Source: an uncultured Porphyromonadaceae bacterium
Lineage (GTDB): Bacteria; Bacteroidota; Bacteroidia; Bacteroidales; Muribaculaceae
Direction: 5' to 3'
Assembly (NCBI GenBank): GCA_902461565.1
Contig: CABPYL010000002.1
Location: 66,412 to 130,411, forward strand
Length of the DNA stretch: 64,000 nt
This document shows, piece by piece, positions 25,358-34,327 of the stretch (positions are counted from its first letter, which is position 1; each line of letters begins with the position of its first letter). Below the pieces are notes generated by a model. The model did no database searches and was not told the origin of the DNA. It worked only from the letters and a program-made list of their open reading frames with translations. The position numbers were made by a program, and so were the translations under genes.

Positions 25358-27553
25358 ATGTCGCGAATAGACCAGGAAACAGTACAGAAAATTCTTGATG
25401 CCGCCGATATCGTAGACGTTGTCAGCGACTTTGTGAAGTTGCGCCGTAGCGGTGCCAACTACAAGGGGCTGTGCCCGTTCCATAGTGAACGGACACCGTC
25501 GTTCTCGGTAAACAGGGCGCGTAATATATGCAAGTGCTTCAGCTGCGGCAAAGGCGGTTCACCGGTGAACTTTATCATGGAGCACGAGCAGATGAGTTTC
25601 CAGGAAGCCCTTCGCTATCTTGCCCGAAAATACAATATTGAAATTGTAGAGAAAGACCTTACCGACGAGGAGCGGCAGGCTGCATCCAAACGGGAATCAC
25701 TATTGGCGCTCAATGCTTTTGCCAACGAACATTTCCGCCATAATCTTGCCGAAACCACCGAAGGACAAAGCGTGGCAATGCCTTATTTCCGCCACCGCGG
25801 TCTTTCCGATGCGATGATAGAGCGTTTCCAGCTCGGGTATGCAATCGACCGGCCGACAGAATTTCTTGACGCAGCTCGAAAAGCTGGATTCAAGGATGAA
25901 TTCATGGTAGAATTAGGCCTGGAGGTGGAAAACGAGCGAGAGGGGCGCAAATCCATGTACGACCGTTACCGCAGCCGTGTTGTATTTCCTATACATTCTC
26001 TTTCGGGGCGTGTTGTTGGCTTTGGTGCACGTACTATGCGCACCGATAAGAACATTGCCAAGTATGTAAACTCGCCAGAGTCGCCCATCTACCGTAAGAA
26101 AAACGAGCTTTACGGTCTATTCCAGGCCCGGAGTGCTATTGTCCGCGCCGACAAGTGCATAATGGTGGAGGGATATCTCGATGTCATTTCCATGCATCAG
26201 GCTGGCGTGGAGAATGTGGTGGCTTCGTCTGGCACTTCCATTACAGAAGAGCAGATACGTGTTGTACACCGCTTCACCAATAACGTAACGCTGATATATG
26301 ATGCCGATGCGGCCGGTATAAAGGCTTCGCTGCGAGGTATCAATATGCTTCTTGCCGAAAAGATGGACGTTAAGGTGCTTGCCTTGCCTCCGGGAGACGA
26401 CCCCGATTCTTTCGCCCAGCACCATTCTTCGGAAGAAGTTACCGAATATCTTGATACCCACGAGGTGGATATCATCACCTTTATGGTGGAGAAGCTAATG
26501 GCAGGAGTGAATCAGAGCGATCCCACCGCCAAAGCTAAGGTTATAAATGATGTGCTTCGCACTGTTGCTTACGTAGACGAGCCTGTCAAGCGTCAGGAAT
26601 ATATAGCCCAATGTTCGCGTTTGCTCGATGTGCCTGAAGAGGTGCTGTTGAATCAGCTCAATATTTTCATTACAGGGCGTTACGAGGATGCCGAAAAGGC
26701 TGCCATGCGTCAGAAAGCGCGCGAAAGTATTTCGGAAATAGAAAAAAGCGAGAGTAAGGATGAATCTCCGGAAGAAAAGAACGACGCACCGCTCCTTGAT
26801 CTCGACAATAATTATCTCAGGCCCTATGAGCAGGAGCTTGTAAGGTATATAGTACGCTACGGGCTGCTGTATATCTTCGACATGACCACCGACGACGACC
26901 GCGTGCTTCCCGGTACCGTGTTCGATCTGATAGAGAATGAACTGAAATTGGATGGCATCGCGTTCACACACCCTCCTTTTGCCAGGATCATGGACTTTTT
27001 CCGTAATGTCCGCAACAACGACTGGCCTTCGGCCCGGGCGGCTAAAGAGGCTGCGGTTGAGGCAGAATGCAAGATTATGCTTGAGGAAAAGAGAGAGGAG
27101 ATACGCCGCAATGCCGGTACCATGCAGCAGATAGAGAAAGCCGACAGGCAGGCAGTGGCCGATGTGGAAAGCTATCGCAAAAACACAATGGATTTCTTTG
27201 ATGTGCATTTTGGGCAGACGCAACTTGTGAATTCGTCGGACAACGATGTGCGCACAATCGCCACCGAGCTGCTTGTGGAGCGCTATACGCTTTCGCGGAT
27301 ATATACCAAGCAGGGAAAAGTAGAGACAGAACAGGAGCAGCTCCGCAACCTTGTACCCAGAGGGATATTCGAATTGCGGAGCGCGATAGTCGGGGGTATG
27401 ATAAAGGATCTGAATAAACAGCTTATGGAGCTTACCGAGGATGACGGTTCCCGCGTAGCCGAGATTCTGGCCAGTCTGGCACAATGCAAAGCCTTCCAGC
27501 AGAAATTAGGCAAGATGCTCGGGGAGCGGATTATACTTCCTGTGCACAGATAA
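25358..27553 (+). CDS. dnaG: DNA primase
   Basis: This 731-residue primase synthesises RNA primers for replication. The CHC2 zinc finger is Cys 39, His 42, Cys 60, Cys 63 (CPFH...CFSC). The RNA polymerase core contains RVVFPIHSLSGRVVGFGAR and the TOPRIM motifs MVEGYLDVISM and DADAAGIKASLRG. The last 250 residues include an acidic/charged linker (near 455-475) and a helical DnaB-binding-type domain, making it longer than E. coli DnaG. It is not in the classical rpsU-dnaG-rpoD context. It ends exactly where the converging lipoprotein gene ends. Confidence 0.96.
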   Translation: MSRIDQETVQKILDAADIVDVVSDFVKLRRSGANYKGLCPFHSERTPSFSVNRARNICKCFSCGKGGSPVNFIMEHEQMSFQEALRYLARKYNIEIVEKDLTDEERQAASKRESLLALNAFANEHFRHNLAETTEGQSVAMPYFRHRGLSDAMIERFQLGYAIDRPTEFLDAARKAGFKDEFMVELGLEVENEREGRKSMYDRYRSRVVFPIHSLSGRVVGFGARTMRTDKNIAKYVNSPESPIYRKKNELYGLFQARSAIVRADKCIMVEGYLDVISMHQAGVENVVASSGTSITEEQIRVVHRFTNNVTLIYDADAAGIKASLRGINMLLAEKMDVKVLALPPGDDPDSFAQHHSSEEVTEYLDTHEVDIITFMVEKLMAGVNQSDPTAKAKVINDVLRTVAYVDEPVKRQEYIAQCSRLLDVPEEVLLNQLNIFITGRYEDAEKAAMRQKARESISEIEKSESKDESPEEKNDAPLLDLDNNYLRPYEQELVRYIVRYGLLYIFDMTTDDDRVLPGTVFDLIENELKLDGIAFTHPPFARIMDFFRNVRNNDWPSARAAKEAAVEAECKIMLEEKREEIRRNAGTMQQIEKADRQAVADVESYRKNTMDFFDVHFGQTQLVNSSDNDVRTIATELLVERYTLSRIYTKQGKVETEQEQLRNLVPRGIFELRSAIVGGMIKDLNKQLMELTEDDGSRVAEILASLAQCKAFQQKLGKMLGERIILPVHR

Positions 27554-28180
27554 TCAATCCGGAATACCTACGCGGCGGAATGTAAGATCGCGATGGGCAA
27601 CCTCGCAGCTCATCATGTCGTTGTGGTGTATCTTGATGTCTTCAATTTTGTTGTATTTCATGAATTCGTCGCGGATAGCTCCGGAAAGAAGCACACGCCA
27701 TTTCTCGGCTGTGGAAGCTGTAAGTGAATCAAGAACAGGACGTTCTGTCTGAGAGAGAAGATTTTCCGAGAATGCGACTCCGCTCGGATCTACATCAACT
27801 TTAAGTGATGACTGGTCAAAAGAGAGAAGTATATCCTCGTCGTCATCGTCTTCGAATACATATTTTGCGGAGATCGAGGCAGTAGCAGTAATATTTGTCT
27901 CATAAACGGCATCTATGGCATCTGGAGCGGGAGCCGTTGCCTGTGTAACCTCTATAACAGTCGAAAAAGCAGCGGTTCCTGTCTTTTTATCACTCTGTGA
28001 GGGCGCGAAATCTATAGTCATTGTCGAGGTGGCATCGGCGGCATCGGGAACATTGGTCATACGTTCGGGTGAGCCTTGCCATGATCCGGCGAAACGATCG
28101 GATTTCGCACAGGAAGTAACTGCAGCAATTGTACCGAGTGCGGCCACAGCAGAAAAAAAGAGGGAATAAGAGATTTTCAT
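27554..28180 (-). CDS. Lipoprotein of unknown function
   Basis: The 208-residue product has a lipoprotein signal with lipobox AAVTSC (Cys 24), then FAGSWQGSPERMTNVPDA, a start seen in small Bacteroidales lipoproteins with lipocalin-like beta folds. An acidic stretch (EDDDDEDI, about 115-122) is present. No catalytic motif is visible. It lies 51 bp downstream of the acyltransferase gene and may share its transcript; its 3' end abuts dnaG with no spacer. Confidence 0.6.
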   Translation of the reverse strand: MKISYSLFFSAVAALGTIAAVTSCAKSDRFAGSWQGSPERMTNVPDAADATSTMTIDFAPSQSDKKTGTAAFSTVIEVTQATAPAPDAIDAVYETNITATASISAKYVFEDDDDEDILLSFDQSSLKVDVDPSGVAFSENLLSQTERPVLDSLTASTAEKWRVLLSGAIRDEFMKYNKIEDIKIHHNDMMSCEVAHRDLTFRRVGIPD

Positions 28181-28231
28181 GATGCTTTTTATATGTGTGT
28201 TTGTTATTAAACACGCATCGTACCTAAAAGT

Positions 28232-28966
28232 TCATCGAGGTCTCTGGTTTCCCGGAAGTGCAGAAGCGATAGCGCGAGCCGAATCTTCCATCAGGTCAGT
28301 AAGTTCATGCTTACCGCCTTCAGCCGGAAAAATCGGTTCATGAACAGTCATAATAATTTTGCCGTAGTGTGGAATAAACGAACTGCGAGGCATAACCCTG
28401 AAAGCACCATCAATTGTGATGGGCACAACCGGCAATCCGAATTCAACGGCCAGCGAGAAAGCGCCGCGACGGAAACCGTGCATCCTGCCGTCGCGGGTGC
28501 GGGATCCCTCGGGGAACACCACCACCGACATACCGCCGGCAAGCCTCTGCTCGGCATCCTGCATTGTATGGCGCACAGCTGACGGACTGGAGTTATCCAC
28601 ATATATATTACCTGCCACCCGGCAGGCATAGCCTACCAAAGGAATTTTTTCAAGGCTTTTCTTCATCATCCACCGGAAGTTGTGGCCCAGATAGCCGTAG
28701 ATAGTGAATATATCGAACGCGCCCTGATGATTTGCAACAAAAACATAGGACCGTTTTTGCTGGATATGTTCTTTGCAACGCACTTCAACTTTAACCCAGC
28801 AGAGCCAGCAGAATATACGTGCCCATATGCAACCGGGCCAGTAACCCATCGTGCGCGAAAAACCGAGCATGCTGCCCACTATTGTGAGTAACGCCGCCAC
28901 AACAGTTGCCGCGAGTAGCAACGGAAGGGCGATAAAGAGCTGATATATACGGTAAATTACTATCAT
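28232..28966 (-). CDS. 1-acyl-sn-glycerol-3-phosphate acyltransferase (PlsC family)
   Basis: This 244-residue membrane-associated enzyme acylates lysophosphatidic acid in phospholipid synthesis. It has an N-terminal TM region (about 8-35), NHQGAFD with the catalytic NHx4D (His 80, Asp 85), substrate motif FPEGSRTRDG (151-160) and VPITIDGAFRVMPR. It has its own consensus promoter. Confidence 0.9.
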   Translation of the reverse strand: MIVIYRIYQLFIALPLLLAATVVAALLTIVGSMLGFSRTMGYWPGCIWARIFCWLCWVKVEVRCKEHIQQKRSYVFVANHQGAFDIFTIYGYLGHNFRWMMKKSLEKIPLVGYACRVAGNIYVDNSSPSAVRHTMQDAEQRLAGGMSVVVFPEGSRTRDGRMHGFRRGAFSLAVEFGLPVVPITIDGAFRVMPRSSFIPHYGKIIMTVHEPIFPAEGGKHELTDLMEDSARAIASALPGNQRPR

Positions 28967-28990
28967 TTTTGTTGTGTTTTAAACGTAGTG

Positions 28991-29022
28991 CAAAGATAGC
29001 AATTAGCTATCTTTTGTACAAA
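28991..29022 (-). promoter_or_regulatory. Consensus promoter for the PlsC-type gene
   Basis: On the minus strand: -33 TTTG (29022-29019), 20-bp spacer, -7 TATCTTTG (28998-28991). The predicted start is near 28984, 18 nt before the ATG at 28966. Confidence 0.75.
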
Positions 29023-29031
29023 TAAGTCTGG

Positions 29032-30216
29032 CTATCTGTCGAGTTTGTCGGGCGATTCCACCATTTGCCTGAATGCGTTGGCATCGTTTTCCTTTTGAGC
29101 GGGCGTCTCTCCGTCCTCGCGGGACGTTATGTAGGTGTTATAATAGGCCAGCAGCAGCGTGGTGAGCGGCAGAGCGATTATCAGGCCTATGAAGCCGAGG
29201 AGTGTGCCCCACACCGAAAGGGAAAGAAGAATCAGAGCAGGATTCAGTCCCATCGTTTTTCCCATAATCTTAGGTGTGAGGAAAAGGTCCTGAATACACT
29301 GTACAACAACATATATTGCCATGCAGGCCCACCATATTCTCCAGAAATCCACATCGGTATTAACGGAGTATACGATACACAGCAGAGTTGTAGGAATAAG
29401 CGATATCAGCTGCAGATAAGGTACCATGTTGAGCACGCCGATGAACAAGCCAAGAACTATGGCGAGAGGAAGGCCCACAATAAGGAAACCTATGCAGAAT
29501 AGTATCCCCACGATCGCTGCCACCAAAGCTTGCCCGCGAAAATACAGGTTCATCGAATTCTTTATGTCTTTTGTGATTCTGAAAGTGCGCTGACGGTACT
29601 TCGGCGGAATCATGTGGCGGAATCCGCTGAGCAGCCGTTCGTAATCCAGCATTATGAACACCACATAGAGTAGCACCACAAACCAACTGAAAATGTCCAT
29701 CACCAGGTTGTAGCTGCCGGTAACGAAGTTTCCTACGGTCTGAAGGATTGTATTCCAGTCCTGGCGAGTCATGCCTGCGGCAATTTTACGGAAATCGATA
29801 TTTTCTTTCAGGTAATTGTGAAGCGATTCAGGAATGAAGGCAATCTGAGCGTCGCGCGTGGTGTAGTTAGAGATAAGTCCGGCAACCTGATGCATCTCGT
29901 CGATAACCGACGGGACAATGAAAACAGCTGCTGCGCAAGCGACAAGAGTACATTCAAAAAGAGTCACCATAATAGGTAGCCAGCGCTTTTTTACGCGGAA
30001 CATACGTTTGTTGTACTGTACAAGCGGCTCGAGGATATATGCGATAAGCCACGCGACAAGAAATGGTAGCAGAACGCCTTTCAGAACATTCAGCAGCCAC
30101 AGAGCGCCTATAAATCCACCAATGGCAATGAGGATGCGCACAACGCGGTCGAAGGTATAGGGGCGGGATGTCCCGGCGGCCAGTTTCCGGTTTTCTGAAG
30201 TGATTATATCCGGCAT
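29032..30216 (-). CDS. AI-2E family transporter (PerM/YdiK-like permease)
   Basis: The 394-residue protein has about seven to eight TM segments, including a leading pair (about 28-65), one near 72-95 and a C-terminal bundle with LVGLPLAIVLGLFIGVLNMVPYLQ and PKIMGKTMGLNPALILLSLSVWGTLLGFIGLIIALPL. This last stretch is the family signature. The family name derives from AI-2 export claims; members also include Na+/H+ antiporters, so the substrate is unknown. It diverges from the MFS gene. Confidence 0.87.
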   Translation of the reverse strand: MPDIITSENRKLAAGTSRPYTFDRVVRILIAIGGFIGALWLLNVLKGVLLPFLVAWLIAYILEPLVQYNKRMFRVKKRWLPIMVTLFECTLVACAAAVFIVPSVIDEMHQVAGLISNYTTRDAQIAFIPESLHNYLKENIDFRKIAAGMTRQDWNTILQTVGNFVTGSYNLVMDIFSWFVVLLYVVFIMLDYERLLSGFRHMIPPKYRQRTFRITKDIKNSMNLYFRGQALVAAIVGILFCIGFLIVGLPLAIVLGLFIGVLNMVPYLQLISLIPTTLLCIVYSVNTDVDFWRIWWACMAIYVVVQCIQDLFLTPKIMGKTMGLNPALILLSLSVWGTLLGFIGLIIALPLTTLLLAYYNTYITSREDGETPAQKENDANAFRQMVESPDKLDR

Positions 30217-30244
30217 ATTTGGATGATATTCTTAAACTACATCA

Positions 30245-30272
30245 CAAAATTACACAATTTTTTGTAATTTTG
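30245..30272. promoter_or_regulatory. Back-to-back divergent -7 elements forming an inverted repeat
   Basis: CAAAATTAC (30245-30253) and GTAATTTTG (30264-30272) are perfect 9-bp inverted copies. Each contains a TAATTTTG -7 element, reading left to the AI-2E permease gene (ATG 30216) and right to the MFS gene (ATG 30324). The upstream -33 positions lack good TTTG matches, so both promoters may need an activator or compete for polymerase. Confidence 0.6.
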
Positions 30273-30323
30273 CAGCTCCGATAAAGCAAAACAAAGAATT
30301 AATATATCAATCATTCCACAATC

Positions 30324-31766
30324 ATGACAGAACAAATCAAAATGACACTTCGCGATCACGCATGGGCAAGATGGCTTGCCTTGGTTCTTGTGGCCTCGAT
30401 GATGTTCTTCGCCTACATGTTTGTAGACGTTATGTCGCCCCTGCAGTCGCTCGTGGAGAGCGAGCTGGGCTGGACACCTTCGGCCTTCGGCTACTATGCC
30501 GGAGCAGAGTATATCCTGAATGTTTTCGGCTTTCTGATTATTGCCGGTATTATTCTGGACAAAATGGGCATCCGCTTCACCGGCGTACTTTCGGCATCGG
30601 TGATGTTTGTCGGAGCTTGTATTAAGCTGTATGCCATCAGTGATCTTTTCGCCGGTTCGGCACTGGATGCATGGCTGAGCAGCTGGTGGGTTGAAATGCC
30701 CGGCAGCGCCAAACTCGCAGCTCTTGGTTTCATGATTTTCGGCTGCGGTTGCGAAATGGCCGGTATCACGGTTTCTAAAACTTTGGCCAAGTGGTTCGAG
30801 GGGCATGAGATGGCTCTCGCGATGGGGCTCGAGATGGCGCTTGCCCGAGTGGGTGTATGGGCTATCTTCACTATTTCGCCGCGTCTGTCTACATGGATGG
30901 GCGATCCTACGGTAGTTGTGCCTGTGGCTTTCTGCACCGTTTTGCTGCTTATCGGCCTTATCAGCTATATTGTATTCACATTCATGGACACGCGCCTCGA
31001 CCATGAAATCGCATCCGAGAAACTGAATGCCGCCGCAGCGGCGCCGGACGACGAGGAATTCAAAATCGGCGATGTTGGCAAGATTTTGTCGAGCAAACTT
31101 TTCTGGGTAATAGCCATGCTCTGCGTGCTGTATTACTCGGCAATCTTCCCATTCCAGCGCTATGCTACCAATATGCTTCAGTGCAATCTGAACATGGATG
31201 TGCAGCAGGCTGCCGATATCTTCCGCTGGTTCCCTATCGGTGCTGCATTCCTTACTCCGTTCTTAGGTTATTATCTCGACCGTAAGGGCCGTGGTGCTTC
31301 CATGCTTATTGCAGGCGCAGTGCTAATGATTATCTGCCACCTCACTTTCGCGCTGGTGCTTCCGCAGTATCCTCAGACATGGCTTGCCTTCACCGCAATC
31401 ATTATTCTTGGCATATCGTTCTCGCTTGTACCTGCGTCGCTGTGGCCTTCGGTTCCCAAGATTATGGAAGCCCGTTATCTCGGTTCTGCATATTCGCTCA
31501 TTTTCTGGGTGCAGAACATTGGCCTTGCTTTGTTTCCTATTCTCATCGGTAATGTCCTGCAGTGGTCGAACCCCGGCGTTACAGATCCGCTGAAGTACAA
31601 TTATACAGTGCCCATGCTGTTGTTTGCATCGCTTGGTGTGCTTGCTCTTATTTTTGGCCTCTGGCTGCTCGCACTCAACAAAAAGCACGGCTACGGTCTT
31701 GAGGACCCCAACATCAAACCTACTTTGGCTGAGAAAACAGCTGAAGAAATGTCTGCGGAAGAATAA
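30324..31766 (+). CDS. MFS transporter, MFSD1-like
   Basis: The 480-residue protein has twelve predicted TM helices in two six-helix halves split by a cytoplasmic loop (about 228-252, ending EEFKIGDVGKILSS). Inter-helix motif DRKGRGAS (near 317) resembles the MFS A motif. The stretch SLVPASLWPSVPKIMEARYLGSAYSLIFWVQNIGLALFP (about 370-410) resembles the MFSD1 dipeptide-transporter branch, so peptide transport is a reasonable but unproven guess. It is encoded alone between its divergent promoter and a strong terminator. Confidence 0.82.
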   Translation: MTEQIKMTLRDHAWARWLALVLVASMMFFAYMFVDVMSPLQSLVESELGWTPSAFGYYAGAEYILNVFGFLIIAGIILDKMGIRFTGVLSASVMFVGACIKLYAISDLFAGSALDAWLSSWWVEMPGSAKLAALGFMIFGCGCEMAGITVSKTLAKWFEGHEMALAMGLEMALARVGVWAIFTISPRLSTWMGDPTVVVPVAFCTVLLLIGLISYIVFTFMDTRLDHEIASEKLNAAAAAPDDEEFKIGDVGKILSSKLFWVIAMLCVLYYSAIFPFQRYATNMLQCNLNMDVQQAADIFRWFPIGAAFLTPFLGYYLDRKGRGASMLIAGAVLMIICHLTFALVLPQYPQTWLAFTAIIILGISFSLVPASLWPSVPKIMEARYLGSAYSLIFWVQNIGLALFPILIGNVLQWSNPGVTDPLKYNYTVPMLLFASLGVLALIFGLWLLALNKKHGYGLEDPNIKPTLAEKTAEEMSAEE

Positions 31767-31781
31767 TCTCCATTTACAGAT

Positions 31782-31825
31782 AAAAATAATAGAGATGGCG
31801 CGATGGTACCATCTCTATTATTTTT
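31782..31825. terminator. Strong bidirectional terminator
   Basis: AAAAATAATAGAGATGG (31782-31798) pairs perfectly with CCATCTCTATTATTTTT (31809-31825). T runs on both strands serve the converging MFS (+) and MBL-fold (-) genes. Confidence 0.93.
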
Positions 31826-31837
31826 GTATGTATTGAC

Positions 31838-32488
31838 TCAGTGCCGGATGTAGGGGTTGCTCTGACGCTCTCGTCCGATTGTTGTTGACATATCGTGGCC
31901 TGAAAGAACCAGAGTACTATCAGGGAGCGACATGAGCCTGTCGTTTACGGCGTTGACAAGAGTGTTATAATCACCACCCGGAAGATCTGTCCGCCCTATC
32001 GAGCCACGGAAAAGCGAGTCACCAACTATGGCGAAGTTGCCGTCCTTGCAATACAACGCTATGCCGCCTGGAGAATGGCCGGGTACATGAATTACTTTCA
32101 GTGTATATTTGCCAACGTGTATGCTGTCACCGTCATGCAGTGGCACATCAATCTTTACAGGAGTATCGTCAGGGCCACATATGCCGAACATGGCGCATTG
32201 ATTTTTGAGCGCCTCTCCCAGTGGTGCATCCGCCGTATGTGCGTTCACCTGTACGCCGTATTTGTTGCGAACATAATTGTCGCCGAAGCAATGGTCGAGA
32301 TGCAGGTGGGTATTCACAATCTGCGTCAGTTTCAAGTTATGGCTCTGGATGAAATCATCGAAAATCCGGTATTCTCCGGGGTCTACCATGCCTGGATCCA
32401 CGACAATAGCTTCAAGTGTTTCGGGGTCGTATAAAATGTATGTGTTAACTCCGAAGGGGCCGAATGCGAATTGTTTTATTTCGAGCAT
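31838..32488 (-). CDS. Metallo-beta-lactamase fold hydrolase (glyoxalase II-like)
   Basis: This 216-residue cytoplasmic metallohydrolase shows the HxHxDH motif in THLHLDHCFGDN (near 60-71), then HVPGHSPGGIALYC, FRGSIGRTDLPGGDY and a C-terminal LVLSGHDMSTTIGRERQSNPY. This matches the YcbL-type hydroxyacylglutathione hydrolase-like subgroup. It lacks the longer C-terminal glutathione-binding domain of true glyoxalase II. It overlaps rsmG by 13 bp, so the two are co-transcribed. Confidence 0.88.
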   Translation of the reverse strand: MLEIKQFAFGPFGVNTYILYDPETLEAIVVDPGMVDPGEYRIFDDFIQSHNLKLTQIVNTHLHLDHCFGDNYVRNKYGVQVNAHTADAPLGEALKNQCAMFGICGPDDTPVKIDVPLHDGDSIHVGKYTLKVIHVPGHSPGGIALYCKDGNFAIVGDSLFRGSIGRTDLPGGDYNTLVNAVNDRLMSLPDSTLVLSGHDMSTTIGRERQSNPYIRH

Positions 32489-33153
32489 TTTAAAGTCTTG
32501 GTGGAAAGTTGTACATAAACGATTTTCTTTGTTTCAAAGAAAGATTCCGAAAAATAGTCGGAAATCGCCACGTCGATGGCGGGAACTGGAGTAGCAGTTA
32601 TTTCGGAAGAAAGATCGCCACCTTTCAGACAAACAAGCCCAGGAGCATATTTGTTGCAACGGGGAGAATCTGTCATGATATTCTTTGCGCAGGCCTTCAC
32701 TAATTCCGGCAGCCCCATAACTGCACGGCTCACTACATAATCGAACTGTTTCCGGCATTCACCGGAATCGCCATGCTGGAATCTGACATTTTTAAGTCCT
32801 ATGGCATTGGCGATGTCCTGAGCCACACGTATCTTTTTGCCAATCCGGTCCACAAGATGGAAGTGGCATTCCGGATACATTATTGCCAAAGGTATTCCGG
32901 GGAAGCCACCTCCGGTGCCTAAATCCATAAATTCCGTTTCCGGGAGCAACTTGCCCAGAAATTTTGCTATTGCCAGCGAATGCAGCACGTGGCGCTCGTA
33001 CAGGTTGTCGGTATCTGATCGGGATATTACGTTGATTTTGGAGTTCCAGTCGTTGTACAACTGTTCCAGTGCGTTGAATTGCCGTTCCATATCGGCGGTT
33101 ATATCCGGAAAGTATTTTTTTATTATGTCGGGGCGGACGGGCTGATTATCCAT
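32476..33153 (-). CDS. rsmG: 16S rRNA (guanine(527)-N7)-methyltransferase RsmG (GidB)
   Basis: This 225-residue SAM-dependent enzyme methylates 16S rRNA near the decoding centre. The SAM-binding motif is FMDLGTGGGFPGIPLAIMYPE (about 96-116), followed by HLVDRIGKKIRVAQ and VVSRAVMGLPEL. It is not next to gidA here. A -7 TAATTTTG lies at 33215-33208, without a clear -33. Confidence 0.94.
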   Translation of the reverse strand: MDNQPVRPDIIKKYFPDITADMERQFNALEQLYNDWNSKINVISRSDTDNLYERHVLHSLAIAKFLGKLLPETEFMDLGTGGGFPGIPLAIMYPECHFHLVDRIGKKIRVAQDIANAIGLKNVRFQHGDSGECRKQFDYVVSRAVMGLPELVKACAKNIMTDSPRCNKYAPGLVCLKGGDLSSEITATPVPAIDVAISDYFSESFFETKKIVYVQLSTKTLKCSK

Positions 33154-33304
33154 GTCTGTTGTGGAACAATAAATTGGGAATGTATGTTAGAAATGTAATA
33201 TTGAATGCAAAATTAAGCATAAAGTTCAATTTTGAGGCTGGAAAGGCGAAAAAACGGAATAAAAATGCGTACTTTGCACTGTAAAAAGCATAGCTGCATA
33301 AAAC

Positions 33305-34153
33305 ATGAACACAACAAAGATGATTGAAATAGGAAAATACCAGGATCTGGAAGTGAACCGGCTGACAGATTTCGGAGCTTATCTTGGAGTGCCAGGAGAG
33401 CAACAGGAAGTGTTGCTCCCGGGGCGTTATGTAACCGAGGAAATGGTCCCCGGCTATAAATTAAGGGTATTTGTGTATAAGGATTCGGAAGACCGTCCTG
33501 TGGCAACTACGGAGAAGCCCTATGCCACTGTGGGCGAGTTCGCATATCTGTCGGTGAAAGCTGTTACAGATATCGGCGCGTTTCTGGACTGGGGTTTGCA
33601 AAAAGATTTGCTCGTTCCGTTTAACGAGCAGCGCGTGAGAATGCACCGTGGAGGTATATATCTGGTTTATGTATATCTGGACAAAACCACGGGCAGGGTA
33701 GTGGCATCGGCAAAAATCGAGAAGTTCCTGGGAAATGTCTATCCGGATTATAAACCCGGACAGGCAGTGGATGCTTTAGTGATAGAGCATAGCGAAATAG
33801 GTTACAAAGTGATTGTGAATAATTTGCATAGGGGAATGATTTATTCCAATGAAATTTTTCGCCCTATTGAACTGGAGGAGAATGTGCGCGCATACGTAAA
33901 GCAAGTGCGTCCAGATGGAAAAATCGACCTTACACTGAGCGACCGTGCTGACCGCCGTACATCGGCTCTTGCCGAAAGAATCGTCGAATACCTGGGAACT
34001 CCCGGAGCCATTCCGCTGTCCGACAAGATGCCTCCGGAGCATATTGAAATGCTATTCGCCTCGAGCAAGAAAGATTTCAAGAAGGCCGTGGGACATCTGT
34101 ACAGAGAACGTCGTATTGTAATTGCCGAAGATGGACACATTGCGAAAGCATGA
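33305..34153 (+). CDS. S1-domain RNA-binding protein, CvfB-like
   Basis: The 282-residue protein has an N-terminal S1-like fold (GAYLGVPGEQQEVLLPGRYV, about 23-42), a second S1 region (FAYLSVKAVTDIGAFLDWGLQKDLLVP, about 79-105), a third (about 148-215) and a C-terminal winged-helix part (PEHIEMLFASSKKDFKKAVGHLYRERRI). This is the CvfB/YitL architecture, linked to virulence regulation in Gram-positives; its molecular role is unclear. A near-consensus -7 (GTACTTTG) lies at 33269-33276. The ATG at 33320 is an alternative start. Confidence 0.87.
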   Translation: MNTTKMIEIGKYQDLEVNRLTDFGAYLGVPGEQQEVLLPGRYVTEEMVPGYKLRVFVYKDSEDRPVATTEKPYATVGEFAYLSVKAVTDIGAFLDWGLQKDLLVPFNEQRVRMHRGGIYLVYVYLDKTTGRVVASAKIEKFLGNVYPDYKPGQAVDALVIEHSEIGYKVIVNNLHRGMIYSNEIFRPIELEENVRAYVKQVRPDGKIDLTLSDRADRRTSALAERIVEYLGTPGAIPLSDKMPPEHIEMLFASSKKDFKKAVGHLYRERRIVIAEDGHIAKA

Positions 34154-34238
34154 TTAAAAATGCTTAAATGTTTGTTTTGTTAAAGAATAAATAGTTAAAA
34201 TTAACATTCGCTTTTCACCTTTCAGGCGTTATAGTTAG

Positions 34239-34246
34239 TAACTTTG
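34239..34246 (+). promoter_or_regulatory. Probable -7 element of the Bat operon
   Basis: TAACTTTG precedes the moxR ATG (34328), giving a predicted leader of about 75 nt. The region around -33 (34215-34220) has only TTTC-like sequence. No other promoter-like site is evident before batE, consistent with one long transcript. Confidence 0.5.
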
Positions 34247-34327
34247 TACACGGAAGAGAAAAATAATTTTCCGAGTTCATCATTTAGATTAACGAATAAC
34301 ATTCAACGAAATACAATCGATAACACT

